From NCBI GenBank assembly GCA_964489425.1, contig CAZAYP010000001.1, positions 62,001 through 126,000 of the forward strand: DNA of 64,000 nt, read 5' to 3'. Below are positions 18,540-26,957 of the stretch, piece by piece. The notes below the pieces were generated by a model. The model had not been told where the DNA came from. It searched no databases and was given only the letters and a program-made list of their open reading frames with translations. Made by a program: the position numbers and the translations under genes. This DNA is from CAZAYP01 sp964489425 [NCBI: uncultured Verrucomicrobiota bacterium]. GTDB taxonomy: Bacteria; Verrucomicrobiota; Kiritimatiellia; RZYC01. The stretch's first letter is position 1; the number at the start of each line of letters is the position of its first letter.

Positions 18540-20075
18540 ATGACAAGATTCCCGGTCGCGCAGTGGGCCTTCGCGGCGGCGGCGCTGTTCCCGCTGGCGG
18601 CGGGTTGGGCAACCACCCGGCATGTCTGGCAGAACTCCCCAAGCCCGAACCCGCCATACAGCAGTTGGGCCACGGCGGCCCATACCGTCCAAGCGGCGGT
18701 GGACGTGGCCAACGCCAATGACACGGTCCTGGTCACCAACGGCATCTACACGTTGAGCCAGCAGCTCAACATCAGCAAAGGCGTGACCGTCCGCAGCGTG
18801 AACCCTACGTTCGCTCGCCTGGATGCCAATTACGCGGATCGGTGCGTGTACATGAATCACGCGCAGGCCCAGTTGGTCGGTTTCTTCCTTGAACACGGCC
18901 GCAAGGCTGCGGATGGCGGCGGCATCTACATCGATACGGCCGGCGGCATCGTCTCCAACTGCTGGCTGGTGGAAATGCAAAGCCAGGGCGCCAGCGGGGG
19001 TGCGATCTTCTGCAACACCACCGGGCTGGTCACGGACTGCACCATCCAAAACAGCGAGGCCGACGCGGGCGGCGGCCTGTACTGCCACCGTGGCGGCCGC
19101 GTGGACAACGCGCTGATCGAGAACTGTTATGCCCATTACAACGGCGGCGGCGCGCTGCTGTACCAGGGCGGCACCCTCGGCAACACCTGGCTTGTCCACA
19201 ACCGGGTCGAGGGCAACAACCACTGCGGCGGCGGCGTGTACGGTTTCGAGGGCGGCCTGGTCGAGAATTGCACTTTGAGCTTTAACGTGGCCGTCATGGG
19301 CGGGGGCGCCTGCTTCTACAACGGCGGCACCCTGCGCGCCAGCAACGTGTTTTCCAACCAGTGCGATCGGTATGGCGGCGGCGTGGCGATCATCACCGCC
19401 GGGACGGTAACGGATTGTTCGATCCACGACAACGACGTGACCAACGGCGCGCCCTACGGCCTGGGCGGGGGCGTCTATTGTCTCTATGGCGGCCTGGTGG
19501 AGAACAGCTGCATCTCCAGCAACTTTGCCGGGGATCGCGGCGGCGGCGCGACCTTGGAACAAGGCGGCACGCTGCGCAACTGCCTGTTGGAACTCAATGT
19601 CAGCTGGTACTGGGGCGGCGGCGTGCACTGCAAGGACGGCGGCCTTGTTGAGAACACCACCATCGCCCGGAACACCTCGGATCGCGCGGGCGGCATTTTC
19701 CTGCAGGGCACCAACGCCGCGGTGCGCAACTGCATCGTCGTGGACAATGGCACCTGGACGTTTACCTCGAAAAATGGCCTGGCGGAAGACCCGGACCGCA
19801 ACACGTTTGTTTACAGTTGCACATGGCCCACCAGTCTCTGCACCATCGCCACCGGCAACCTCATCACCACCAACGTCAACTGGGTCAATAAGGATGCCGG
19901 TGATTACCGCCTGCGTCCGGACTCGCCCTGCCGCGACGCCGGCACGAACCAGAACTGGATGCTCACGGCCCGCGACCTGGGCGGCCTGCCCCGCATCTGG
20001 AACCAGCGCGTGGACATGGGCGCCTACGAGTACCGGGCCGCCAACCTGGCGTGGGCGTTGCTGCTGTTGCCGTGA
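18540..20075 (+). CDS. Secreted beta-helix surface protein, tandem paralogue 2
   Basis: This 511-residue protein has signal peptide MTRFPVAQWAFAAAALFPLA and a strong AGGAAGAGGAG ribosome site. The block 'VWQNSPSPNPPYSSWATAAH' is nearly identical in protein and DNA to the preceding gene. Coils of the 'G-G-L-V-E-N-x-x-(I/L)' and 'G-G-G-V/A' type follow, and the end module 'DSPCRDAGTN ... VDMGAYEY' precedes the tail LAWALLLLP-stop. It shares the 16,850-16,878 promoter region with its neighbour. The duplication has diverged through the coils but kept both ends, which suggests that the ends carry export or anchoring functions. Surface display is inferred. Confidence 0.85.
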   Translation: MTRFPVAQWAFAAAALFPLAAGWATTRHVWQNSPSPNPPYSSWATAAHTVQAAVDVANANDTVLVTNGIYTLSQQLNISKGVTVRSVNPTFARLDANYADRCVYMNHAQAQLVGFFLEHGRKAADGGGIYIDTAGGIVSNCWLVEMQSQGASGGAIFCNTTGLVTDCTIQNSEADAGGGLYCHRGGRVDNALIENCYAHYNGGGALLYQGGTLGNTWLVHNRVEGNNHCGGGVYGFEGGLVENCTLSFNVAVMGGGACFYNGGTLRASNVFSNQCDRYGGGVAIITAGTVTDCSIHDNDVTNGAPYGLGGGVYCLYGGLVENSCISSNFAGDRGGGATLEQGGTLRNCLLELNVSWYWGGGVHCKDGGLVENTTIARNTSDRAGGIFLQGTNAAVRNCIVVDNGTWTFTSKNGLAEDPDRNTFVYSCTWPTSLCTIATGNLITTNVNWVNKDAGDYRLRPDSPCRDAGTNQNWMLTARDLGGLPRIWNQRVDMGAYEYRAANLAWALLLLP

Positions 20076-20149
20076 GGCGCGGCAGCAGGCCAGCCGCCCA
20101 TCCGTGCATGGACTTTTGGCGATGATCGGGTTATCCTGCGGCAGGCATT

Positions 20150-21310
20150 ATGAAAACCATTGGCGTGGCGACGTTCAGCCGGGCAGAATACGGTTTGTAC
20201 CGGCCGATCCTGCAGGCGATCCGGCAGGCGCCTGACCTGCGCCTCTTCCTCATCGCCGGCGGCGCGCACATGGCAACCGGCGCAGCCGGCAGCCGGCAGG
20301 AAATCCTGGCCGACGGGTTCACTATCGACGCGCAGGTGGACTGCCGGCCGGCCACCGACAACCCGTGGGGCGTGGCCGACGCCATGGGCCGCGCCACGGC
20401 CGGCCTGGCCCAGGTTTTTGCGCACGCGGAAATGGATTTTCTGCTGCTGCTGGGCGACCGGTTCGAGATGCTGGCCGCCGCGGCCGCGGCCGTGCCCTTC
20501 GGCATTCCCCTCGCCCATCTGCATGGCGGTGAGATCACCGAAGGCGCCATGGATGACCAGTTCCGCCACGCCATCACCAAGCTGAGCCACCTGCACTTTG
20601 CCGCCACGGCCGAGTATGCCCGCCGCATTCGCCAGATGGGCGAGGAAGACTGGCGCGTCACGGTCAGCGGCGCGCCGGGCCTGGACAACCTGCGCACCCT
20701 CAAGCTGCTCGAGCCGGCCGCGCTGGGGCGGGACCTCGGGCTGGACCTGGCGCAAGCGCCGCTGGTGGTCACGTGGCACCCGGCGACCCGCGCGTGGCAG
20801 GAATCCGGCGCGCAGGCGGCAGAGTTGCTGGCCGCGCTCGAAGGCGTGGACCGCCCGATGGTGTTCACGCACCCCAACGTGGACATGGGGTCGCAGCCAA
20901 TCCTGGCGGCGCTGAAGGCTTTTGTTGCCGCGCACCCGGCGTGCCGGCTGGTCGAAAACCTGGGCACAGTCCGTTACTTCTCGCTGCTGCAGTGTGCCGC
21001 GGCCATGGTGGGAAACTCGTCCAGCGGGCTGATCGAGGCGCCATCGTTCGAGCTGCCAGTGGTCAATGTGGGCGACCGCCAGCGCGGCCGCGCGCGGGGC
21101 CGCAACGTGCTGGATGCGCCCTGCGACCGCGCCGCCATCTGCGCCGCGCTCGACCAGGCGCTGCAACCGGAGTTCCGCGCCGGGCTGCGCGGCGTGGCCA
21201 ACCCCTACGGCGACGGCCACGCGGCCGAGCGCATCGTGCGCGTGCTGCAGGCCACCCCACGCGACGCCCGGCTGCTGTGGAAAAAATTCCGCGATGAACC
21301 CGGCGCCTGA
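20150..21310 (+). CDS. UDP-N-acetylglucosamine 2-epimerase (hydrolysing), NeuC/LegG-like
   Basis: This 386-residue GT-B-fold enzyme begins MKTIGVATFSRAEYGLYRPI. Family signatures include 'LLLLGDRFEMLAAAAAAVPF', 'IPLAHLHGGEITEGAMDDQF', 'SGAPGLDNL' and 'VGNSSSGLIEAPSF'. NeuC-type enzymes convert UDP-GlcNAc (or a diacetamido relative in LegG) to a free manno-configured sugar for sialic or legionaminic acid synthesis. No NeuB or NeuA homologue is present in the window, so the product is uncertain. The next gene starts inside this one (17-nt overlap), indicating an operon with two glycosyltransferases. Confidence 0.88.
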   Translation: MKTIGVATFSRAEYGLYRPILQAIRQAPDLRLFLIAGGAHMATGAAGSRQEILADGFTIDAQVDCRPATDNPWGVADAMGRATAGLAQVFAHAEMDFLLLLGDRFEMLAAAAAAVPFGIPLAHLHGGEITEGAMDDQFRHAITKLSHLHFAATAEYARRIRQMGEEDWRVTVSGAPGLDNLRTLKLLEPAALGRDLGLDLAQAPLVVTWHPATRAWQESGAQAAELLAALEGVDRPMVFTHPNVDMGSQPILAALKAFVAAHPACRLVENLGTVRYFSLLQCAAAMVGNSSSGLIEAPSFELPVVNVGDRQRGRARGRNVLDAPCDRAAICAALDQALQPEFRAGLRGVANPYGDGHAAERIVRVLQATPRDARLLWKKFRDEPGA

Positions 21311-22436
21311 CAACCTGGTCCGCCAGGCATCCGGCCCGGCGCCCGCGCTGTCCATCCTGGTGCCGGTGTACAACACCGCGCCTTACCTTCGGGACACGCT
21401 GATATCGGTCCTGTCGCAACCCGGCCTCGACTTCGAGGTGGTGGCGGTGGACGACGGGTCCACGGACGATTCAGCCGCGATCCTGGACGCGATCAAGGAC
21501 CCGCGCCTGACCGTGGTGCGGCTGTCTGCCAACCAGGGCCGCGGCGCCGCGCGCAACGAGGCGGCGCGCCACGCCCGCGCGGATTGGCTGTGCCCGTTCG
21601 ATTCCGACGACATCATGCTGCCCAACACCCTGGCTGGCTATTTCCGTGACGTTACCGGGCGGCCCGACTGCGGCTGGGGATACTGCGGACTGCGGGCCCT
21701 GGATGAGACACTGACCGAGCCCCGGGGCGAGATGAACCAACCCTTTGACTGGGTGCGATTCCTGCGCGTGATGCTGGTGACCCATGGCATGAGCCTGTTC
21801 CGCAAGGACCTGTTCGCGGCGGCCGGCGGGTACCCGATCGATTTGCCGCGCGGCCAGGACTACTACCTGTTCCTGCGGCTGCTGGAATGGGGTGTGCCGG
21901 CCCATTATAACCAGATCTGTTTCCTCTACCGCCAGCGCGCGGACGTCACCCCGGAGAACCAGGCGGAAAACCGCGCCCGGGTCCAGGCCGCCTGGAACGA
22001 CCGCCGGGGCCGGAACCGGCTTGGGCCCCGCGGCCCGCACGCCTGCTGGGTGGACCTGGGCGCGGACCTGGTTGCGGCATTCCAAGGTCAGGATTGGCCG
22101 CGCGTGGTCGAGCTGGGCCGCCAACTGCAGGCGCGGGGCGTGCCGGGATTCGAGCTGGATCAATACCTGGTGATCGCCAGCATCAAGCTGGGGCAACGGC
22201 GCGCAGCGCTGGCCCAGGCGCTGGCAGGCCTGCAACGGCTGGGCCGCGCGCCGGACGTGGTGCCCGGCAACCTGGTCTGGATGGCGCGCGAAACCTTGCG
22301 GATGGCGCTGCAGGAACGGGACCCCGCGGTGGTGGCTGCCGTTCAGCCCGTGGCCGCGCAGGTGCAGGACACATGGCCGGACCAGGAGTTGGGCACGCTG
22401 CTGGCCGCAGCAGGGGGCGCTGATCATGCCCGGTAA
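21294..22436 (+). CDS. Family 2 glycosyltransferase
   Basis: This 380-residue protein carries a GT-A domain: 'SILVPVYNTAPYLRDTLISV', 'VVAVDDGSTDDSAAILD', 'NQGRGAARNEAARHA' and acceptor-metal motif 'PFDSDD'. The C-terminal third (about 265-380) is helical and not part of the catalytic domain. It probably adds a sugar from a nucleotide donor to a cell-surface glycan on the cytoplasmic face. The ATG at 21294 lies inside the epimerase gene and its end overlaps the next gene by 11 nt. Donor and linkage are unknown. Confidence 0.85.
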   Translation: MNPAPDNLVRQASGPAPALSILVPVYNTAPYLRDTLISVLSQPGLDFEVVAVDDGSTDDSAAILDAIKDPRLTVVRLSANQGRGAARNEAARHARADWLCPFDSDDIMLPNTLAGYFRDVTGRPDCGWGYCGLRALDETLTEPRGEMNQPFDWVRFLRVMLVTHGMSLFRKDLFAAAGGYPIDLPRGQDYYLFLRLLEWGVPAHYNQICFLYRQRADVTPENQAENRARVQAAWNDRRGRNRLGPRGPHACWVDLGADLVAAFQGQDWPRVVELGRQLQARGVPGFELDQYLVIASIKLGQRRAALAQALAGLQRLGRAPDVVPGNLVWMARETLRMALQERDPAVVAAVQPVAAQVQDTWPDQELGTLLAAAGGADHAR

Positions 22437-24570
22437 CCCGCAGGAACTGCTGGCCTACATGCTCCAGCACAATGGCATCACGAAAACCTTCCAACACGGC
22501 ACGGACCGGTGGCGTTTGGACTGGACCAAGCTGGGCATCAGCCCAACCCAAACTGCGGACGCCCAACTGGGGGTCCTGGCCCAAGCCGACGCAATAACGG
22601 GTGGCCGCCTGCTAAAAGACCTGGCGCGCGCCGGAGCCCAAACACCCGCCCTGATCATGGACATGGCGTTGCCCCCGGGATTCATGACGGAGCCGGAACT
22701 GGGCGCGCGCTGGGTGGCCGTGGACCTGGATGGGCCGGGCGGCATGACCCTGTTCCTGCCGCGGGCCGGCCAGTTCCGGGAGTTTCACGTGCTGACGGAG
22801 TACGGCGGCCGGCACAGCCCCAGGGTCAACGCGCCGCGGGTCATCCGGCCGGGGGACACGCCGCCCCTGCGGATCGTGACCATCATGAACTATCCGGACG
22901 ACACCCTGTACAACCTGATGTGCATGATCTGGATGCGCCAGGTGCAACAGCACGCGCCCGGGTCCCGGATCCTTGTGCTGACCGCCGATGGCCTGCCGCC
23001 GGCCGTGGCCGCCTGGTTCAAGACGTTTGCCAACGTCGAAGTGGTCGCTGCCGGCCAGCACCCGATCGAGGGGTTCGATCACTTCAACCTAGCGTTCAAG
23101 CTGTACCATTTGGCCCGGCTGCGCGAGGCGTTCCTGTTCCTCGACGCCGACATGTTTGTGCTGGCCGACCTCGACTACTTATGGCAACGGCGCAATTACA
23201 AGCCGTGGATGGCGGCCGGCACCGGCCAACCCCTGACGTATTTGAACGGGCATCCGGTGGTGGGGCTTAACTCCGGCCTGCAACTGGTCTCTGATCCCCC
23301 CTTTTACAACTACGACCAAATCCGCGCCTGTTTCATGGCGCATGGCCGCCGGTTTCCCTACGCGGGCGAGGACCAGTGCCTGATCCGGGATTATTTCGAA
23401 ACGATCGAATATCTGCCCTGGCATCCGGATATCGGCCCGGAATGGAACGTGTGCTCCCTTTACGCGCGGCTGGCTCCGGACACCGCGGGTGTCTGGCACG
23501 GGCAGCGGCAGGACCATCCGGACAAGCCCGTGTTCATCAGCCATTACTGGAACGGAGTAAGCCGGCCATGGAACATGGAGTGCCCGCTGTACCTGGCGCG
23601 GCAAGCGGAGTTTGACCGCCAGGGGATTTCCTACCGGGCGGCCGCCGCCGCCCACCCCGCAGTCAAGCCCGGCCCGGCCACCTCCCACGTGATGCGCGTG
23701 GCCTTGTTTAACGCACCACCAGACCTGCCAACCAGGCCCGGCAACCATCCGTTTTACCCGCTGGACCAGTGGCGGGTGGAGGTTGTTCCTGACCTGGCCC
23801 AGGCGGATTGGGGGTTGGTGCACCTGGACCCAACCCACCCCATTGACGATTACAAACGATTCCTGTACCTGCACCACGAGCTCTTTAAGCAGAACGAGAC
23901 ACGGTTTGTCTTTTGCTCGGACCACGGGTTCCCCGACTTTTTATACACCAACCGGGCGCTGCACCTGGCCGCGCACCCGATTTATGAGCGCCGGCGCAAC
24001 GAGATGTCCCGGGTGGTTCCCATCCCGTTCCAGTATGACGTCATGGCCCCCGAGCTGGTCCTGGACCGGGCCTTGCATAGCCACCTACGCAACCTACCCA
24101 AGGTCCGTGACTTTTTCTATCCCGGCCCGGCTGCGGATCTGGCCAAGGCCGGGGCGCTGCCGGCGGATGTCGCCCAAGTAACCGTGCGCCCGTTATCACG
24201 GGATGCCTGGCGCGCGTTGCCGCAAGCGGAACAACTGCGCCAAGGTCGTGAATTGCTGACCGAGATTGCCCAAAGCAGGTATCTCATCCACGTCCGGCAG
24301 GGACTCAGCGACATTCCGTATCTCGTATACAATGCCCTCATGGTTGGGACGATTCCGATCCTGATCGCGACCCCGGACCTTGCATTTTCCGAGCGACTGC
24401 GCTGGCAGGACTGGTCATTTGTTGTTAATGGCCTCAATATCAAGGAAATACAGAATATATCTATCGACCAGGCATCCTTGATGCGTGACCGTGCCATGAA
24501 TTTCTGGGATACCTATTGTTTTCCGCCCCTGTGCAATGACCGTATTCTGTCTTATTATTTAACCCGTTAA
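22426..24570 (+). CDS. Two-domain glycosyltransferase: GT8-like plus exostosin/GT47-like
   Basis: In this 714-residue protein, residues about 146-400 look like a retaining GT-A (GT8-type) domain with 'REAFLFLDADMFVLADLDYL' (DxD near 239-241), 'GLNSGLQLV' and a downstream 'HYWNG'. Residues about 422-714 look like an exostosin-type GT47 half, with 'YLHHELFKQNETRFVFCSDH', 'RVVPIPFQYD' and 'SRYLIHVRQGLSDIPYLVYN ... GTIPIL', where the family usually places its donor-binding 'G-x-x-P-x-x' strand. I do not know this domain pair as a characterised enzyme; it could polymerise a disaccharide unit. The last ~170 bp are visibly AT-richer than the rest. It ends the three-gene neuC-like operon. Confidence 0.7.
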   Translation: MPGNPQELLAYMLQHNGITKTFQHGTDRWRLDWTKLGISPTQTADAQLGVLAQADAITGGRLLKDLARAGAQTPALIMDMALPPGFMTEPELGARWVAVDLDGPGGMTLFLPRAGQFREFHVLTEYGGRHSPRVNAPRVIRPGDTPPLRIVTIMNYPDDTLYNLMCMIWMRQVQQHAPGSRILVLTADGLPPAVAAWFKTFANVEVVAAGQHPIEGFDHFNLAFKLYHLARLREAFLFLDADMFVLADLDYLWQRRNYKPWMAAGTGQPLTYLNGHPVVGLNSGLQLVSDPPFYNYDQIRACFMAHGRRFPYAGEDQCLIRDYFETIEYLPWHPDIGPEWNVCSLYARLAPDTAGVWHGQRQDHPDKPVFISHYWNGVSRPWNMECPLYLARQAEFDRQGISYRAAAAAHPAVKPGPATSHVMRVALFNAPPDLPTRPGNHPFYPLDQWRVEVVPDLAQADWGLVHLDPTHPIDDYKRFLYLHHELFKQNETRFVFCSDHGFPDFLYTNRALHLAAHPIYERRRNEMSRVVPIPFQYDVMAPELVLDRALHSHLRNLPKVRDFFYPGPAADLAKAGALPADVAQVTVRPLSRDAWRALPQAEQLRQGRELLTEIAQSRYLIHVRQGLSDIPYLVYNALMVGTIPILIATPDLAFSERLRWQDWSFVVNGLNIKEIQNISIDQASLMRDRAMNFWDTYCFPPLCNDRILSYYLTR

Positions 24571-24590
24571 CCGTAAGACAGTTGCGCGAC

Positions 24591-24626
24591 AAGCCACGAA
24601 CCTTGAAAAACAAGGCCTTCTGGCTT
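24591..24626 (+). terminator. Possible hairpin after the GT8/GT47-like gene
   Basis: AAGCCA/TGGCTT and CCTTG/CAAGG form a two-part stem around AAAAA. There is no T-tract, so it may be a non-canonical terminator or only a structured leader for the next gene. Confidence 0.3.
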
Positions 24627-24679
24627 GCCAACCTCCGCGAAATACCGGATAGTGGATCCTTTGGAAATGTTACCAAATC

Positions 24680-26032
24680 ATGAGCGAATCGACCTCCAGG
24701 CAATATCATATCGTCGGTGTGGCAGGCGTGGGCATGTGCGCTCTGGCCGAGGTGTTGCGCGCCCAGGGAAACACGGTTTCCGGGTCTGACCGCCACCTTG
24801 ACCAAGGGCGGGATCTGGACGTGCTGCGCAGGTTGCAAGCCCAGGGCGTGCGCCTTACCCCGCAGGACGGATCGGCCGTGACGCCAGGGACCGAAGCGGT
24901 GCTTGTCAGCACAGCCATCGAGCCGGACAACGCGGACCTCCTGGCGGCGCGGACGCACGCGGTCCCGGTGGTCCACCGGGCCGCCATGCTGGCCAAGCTG
25001 GTCCAGGGCCAGCGCTGTGTGGCCGTGGCCGGAACAGCCGGGAAAACCACGGTCACCGCGATGATCGGCTGGCTGCTGGAACAGGCGGGCCTGGATCCAT
25101 GGGTGGTCAACGGCGGCGCCGTGGTCGGCTGGGACACCGGCGATCGGGTGGGCAACGTGCGCGCCGGCCATTCTGATTTGTGGGTGGTGGAAACCGATGA
25201 AAGCGACCGATCCTTCCTGAACTTCCATCCCGAGTGGGCGGTGATCACCAATCTTTCCAAGGACCACTTTGAGCTGGATGAAACCGTGACCTTGTTCCGC
25301 CAGTTTGCCCGGCAAGTGCGGCGCGGCATCGTCAGCGGGCCGGGCGTGCAAACCCTCATGGGGCCGGCGGAGGGCCCGTTCCTGCCGGAGGAGCACGCCG
25401 ACTGCACGCGCGGCGATGTGAGCTGGAGATTTTCCCACCAGGGCGTGGACTACCTGGTCCCGATGCTGGGCCGGCACAATGCCGTCAACGCTTTCAACGC
25501 CGTGCGGCTGTGCCGCCAGCTGGGGGTGGCGCCGGACATCCTGCAGCAAGGACTCAAGACCTTCCGCGGGGTGCGCCGGCGGCTGGAGATGATCGGGTGG
25601 GCCCGCGGGATCACGGTGGTGGACGATTACGCCCACAACCCGGCCAAGATCAAGGCCGCCTGGCAAGCCGTGGGCGACAGCGGCGAACGGATCATCGGCG
25701 TGTGGCGGCCGCACGGGTTCGGCCCGCTGGCGGCCATGATGCCGGAGCTGGCAGCCGCGTTCGGCGCCGGCATGCGCGAGCCGGACCGGCTCTTCCTGCT
25801 GCCGGTCTATTATGCCGGCGGCACGGCCCAGCGCAACGTGTCCAGCGAGGATCTGGCGGCCCGCCTGCAGGCGGCCGGCCGCAAGGCGGAAGCGGTGCCG
25901 GACTACGAGACCCTGATGGCGCGGCTGCTGACGATCTGCCAGATCCGCGACGTGGTCTTGTGCATGGGCGCGCGCGATCCGGATTTGCCGGTGTTTGCCC
26001 GCCAACTGGTGGCCCAGCTTGAGCGGGCCTGA
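24680..26032 (+). CDS. Mur ligase-family protein, MurC/Mpl-like
   Basis: This 450-residue protein has the three-domain layout of UDP-N-acetylmuramate:amino-acid or peptide ligases: N-terminal 'IVGVAGVGMCALAEVL', ATP-binding loop 'VAGTAGKTTVTAMIGWL' (about residues 113-129), 'ETDESDRSFL', 'LGRHNAVNAFNAV' and 'VVDDYAHNPAKIKAAW'. Canonical MurC usually has GTHGKTT; here it is GTAGKTT. Length suits MurC or the murein-recycling ligase Mpl. The gene is not in a cell-wall (dcw) cluster but among glycan genes, so the substrate may not be peptidoglycan. The ribosome site is weak, but the glycine-rich motif starts at residue 12, so no later start is possible. Confidence 0.8.
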   Translation: MSESTSRQYHIVGVAGVGMCALAEVLRAQGNTVSGSDRHLDQGRDLDVLRRLQAQGVRLTPQDGSAVTPGTEAVLVSTAIEPDNADLLAARTHAVPVVHRAAMLAKLVQGQRCVAVAGTAGKTTVTAMIGWLLEQAGLDPWVVNGGAVVGWDTGDRVGNVRAGHSDLWVVETDESDRSFLNFHPEWAVITNLSKDHFELDETVTLFRQFARQVRRGIVSGPGVQTLMGPAEGPFLPEEHADCTRGDVSWRFSHQGVDYLVPMLGRHNAVNAFNAVRLCRQLGVAPDILQQGLKTFRGVRRRLEMIGWARGITVVDDYAHNPAKIKAAWQAVGDSGERIIGVWRPHGFGPLAAMMPELAAAFGAGMREPDRLFLLPVYYAGGTAQRNVSSEDLAARLQAAGRKAEAVPDYETLMARLLTICQIRDVVLCMGARDPDLPVFARQLVAQLERA

Positions 26033-26033
26033 T

Positions 26034-26061
26034 CCCGCGCGGCGCGCGGGCACGCCGGTTT
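26034..26061 (+). terminator. Candidate rho-independent terminator after the Mur-ligase homologue
   Basis: CCCGCGC (26034-26040), GGC loop and GCGCGGG (26044-26050) form a perfect 7-bp stem two bases after the stop codon. Only a short T run follows, and the next promoter begins immediately. Confidence 0.5.
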
Positions 26062-26090
26062 TGACAGCGCCCCGTTTTTTGAGGTATAAC
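26061..26090 (+). promoter_or_regulatory. Sigma-70-type promoter for the rfbF operon
   Basis: TTGACA (26061-26066), an 18-nt spacer and TATAAC (26085-26090) match the consensus closely, about 30 nt upstream of the chosen start. This is the clearest promoter in the window. Confidence 0.7.
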
Positions 26091-26119
26091 CACGGTTCAT
26101 GAAACAGGAGGCTGAGAGT

Positions 26120-26893
26120 ATGAAAGCCGTCATCCTGGCCGGCGGCTATGGCACGCGGCTGGCCGAAGAGACCGGTGTGCGGCCCAAGCCCATGGTGGAA
26201 ATCGGGGGCATGCCGATCCTCTGGCATATCATGAAAATCTATGCCCGGTACGGCATCCGCGACTTCATCATCTGCTGCGGCTACAAGGGCTACATGATCA
26301 AGGAGTTTTTTGCCAACTACCTCGTCCGCAACAGCGATATCCGGGTGGATCTCGCCCGCCAGCGGGTCGAGGTGCTCAAGCCGGCGGTCGAGCCCTGGTC
26401 CGTAACCCTGGTTGACACCGGCGAGCAATGCGGCACCGGCGGCCGGCTGCGGCGGGTGCGGGAATATCTCGGCAACGCGCGGTTTTGCTTCACCTACGGG
26501 GACGGGGTGGCGGATGTGGATCTCGAGGCCACCCTCCGGTTCCACGAGCAGGAGCAGGTGTTGGCCACCCTGACCGCGGTGCAGCCGCCCGCGCGCTACG
26601 GTGCGCTGGACCTTGCGCCCGAACACGCGCGCGTCCGCATGTTCAAGGAAAAGCGCGGGGAGGAACACGCCTGGGTGAACGGCGGCTTCTTTGTCCTCGA
26701 GCCGGCGGCGCTGGATTATGTCACCGACGACAGCCAGATGTTCGAGGGCCCGCCCATGGAGCGCCTGGCTGCGGAGGGCCAGCTGGCCGCCTACCGGCAC
26801 CACGGATTCTGGCGCTGCATGGACCATCTGAGCGACAAGATCCACCTGGAAGATTTGTGGGCGTCCGGCCACGCGCCGTGGAAAACGTGGTGA
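26120..26893 (+). CDS. rfbF: Glucose-1-phosphate cytidylyltransferase
   Basis: This 257-residue nucleotidyltransferase starts MKAVILAGGYGTRLAEETG after an AGGAGG site; an in-frame ATG seven codons upstream lies before that site. Family hallmarks are 'RPKPMVEIGGMPILWHIMKIYARYG', 'FIICCGYKGYMIKEFF', 'TGGRL' and 'FCFTYGDGVADVD'. It makes CDP-glucose from CTP and glucose-1-phosphate in the cytoplasm, the first step to CDP-6-deoxy and 3,6-dideoxy sugars. It is followed by a C-methyltransferase and a 3,5-epimerase-like gene. The CDP-glucose 4,6-dehydratase (rfbG) that normally comes next is not in the window. Confidence 0.93.
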   Translation: MKAVILAGGYGTRLAEETGVRPKPMVEIGGMPILWHIMKIYARYGIRDFIICCGYKGYMIKEFFANYLVRNSDIRVDLARQRVEVLKPAVEPWSVTLVDTGEQCGTGGRLRRVREYLGNARFCFTYGDGVADVDLEATLRFHEQEQVLATLTAVQPPARYGALDLAPEHARVRMFKEKRGEEHAWVNGGFFVLEPAALDYVTDDSQMFEGPPMERLAAEGQLAAYRHHGFWRCMDHLSDKIHLEDLWASGHAPWKTW

Positions 26894-26915
26894 GGCCGAC
26901 CGCCAGGCCAGCCAG

Positions 26916-26937
26916 CGGCCCCGCGGGCACGGGGCCG
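26916..26937 (+). other. Intergenic hairpin between rfbF and the methyltransferase gene
   Basis: CGGCCCC (26916-26922) pairs with GGGGCCG (26931-26937) in the 64-nt gap. No T-tract follows and an AAGGAG site for the next gene lies 7 nt beyond, so it may be an mRNA processing or partial attenuation element. Confidence 0.35.
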
Positions 26938-26957
26938 GCATTGCAAGGAGACCGCAC

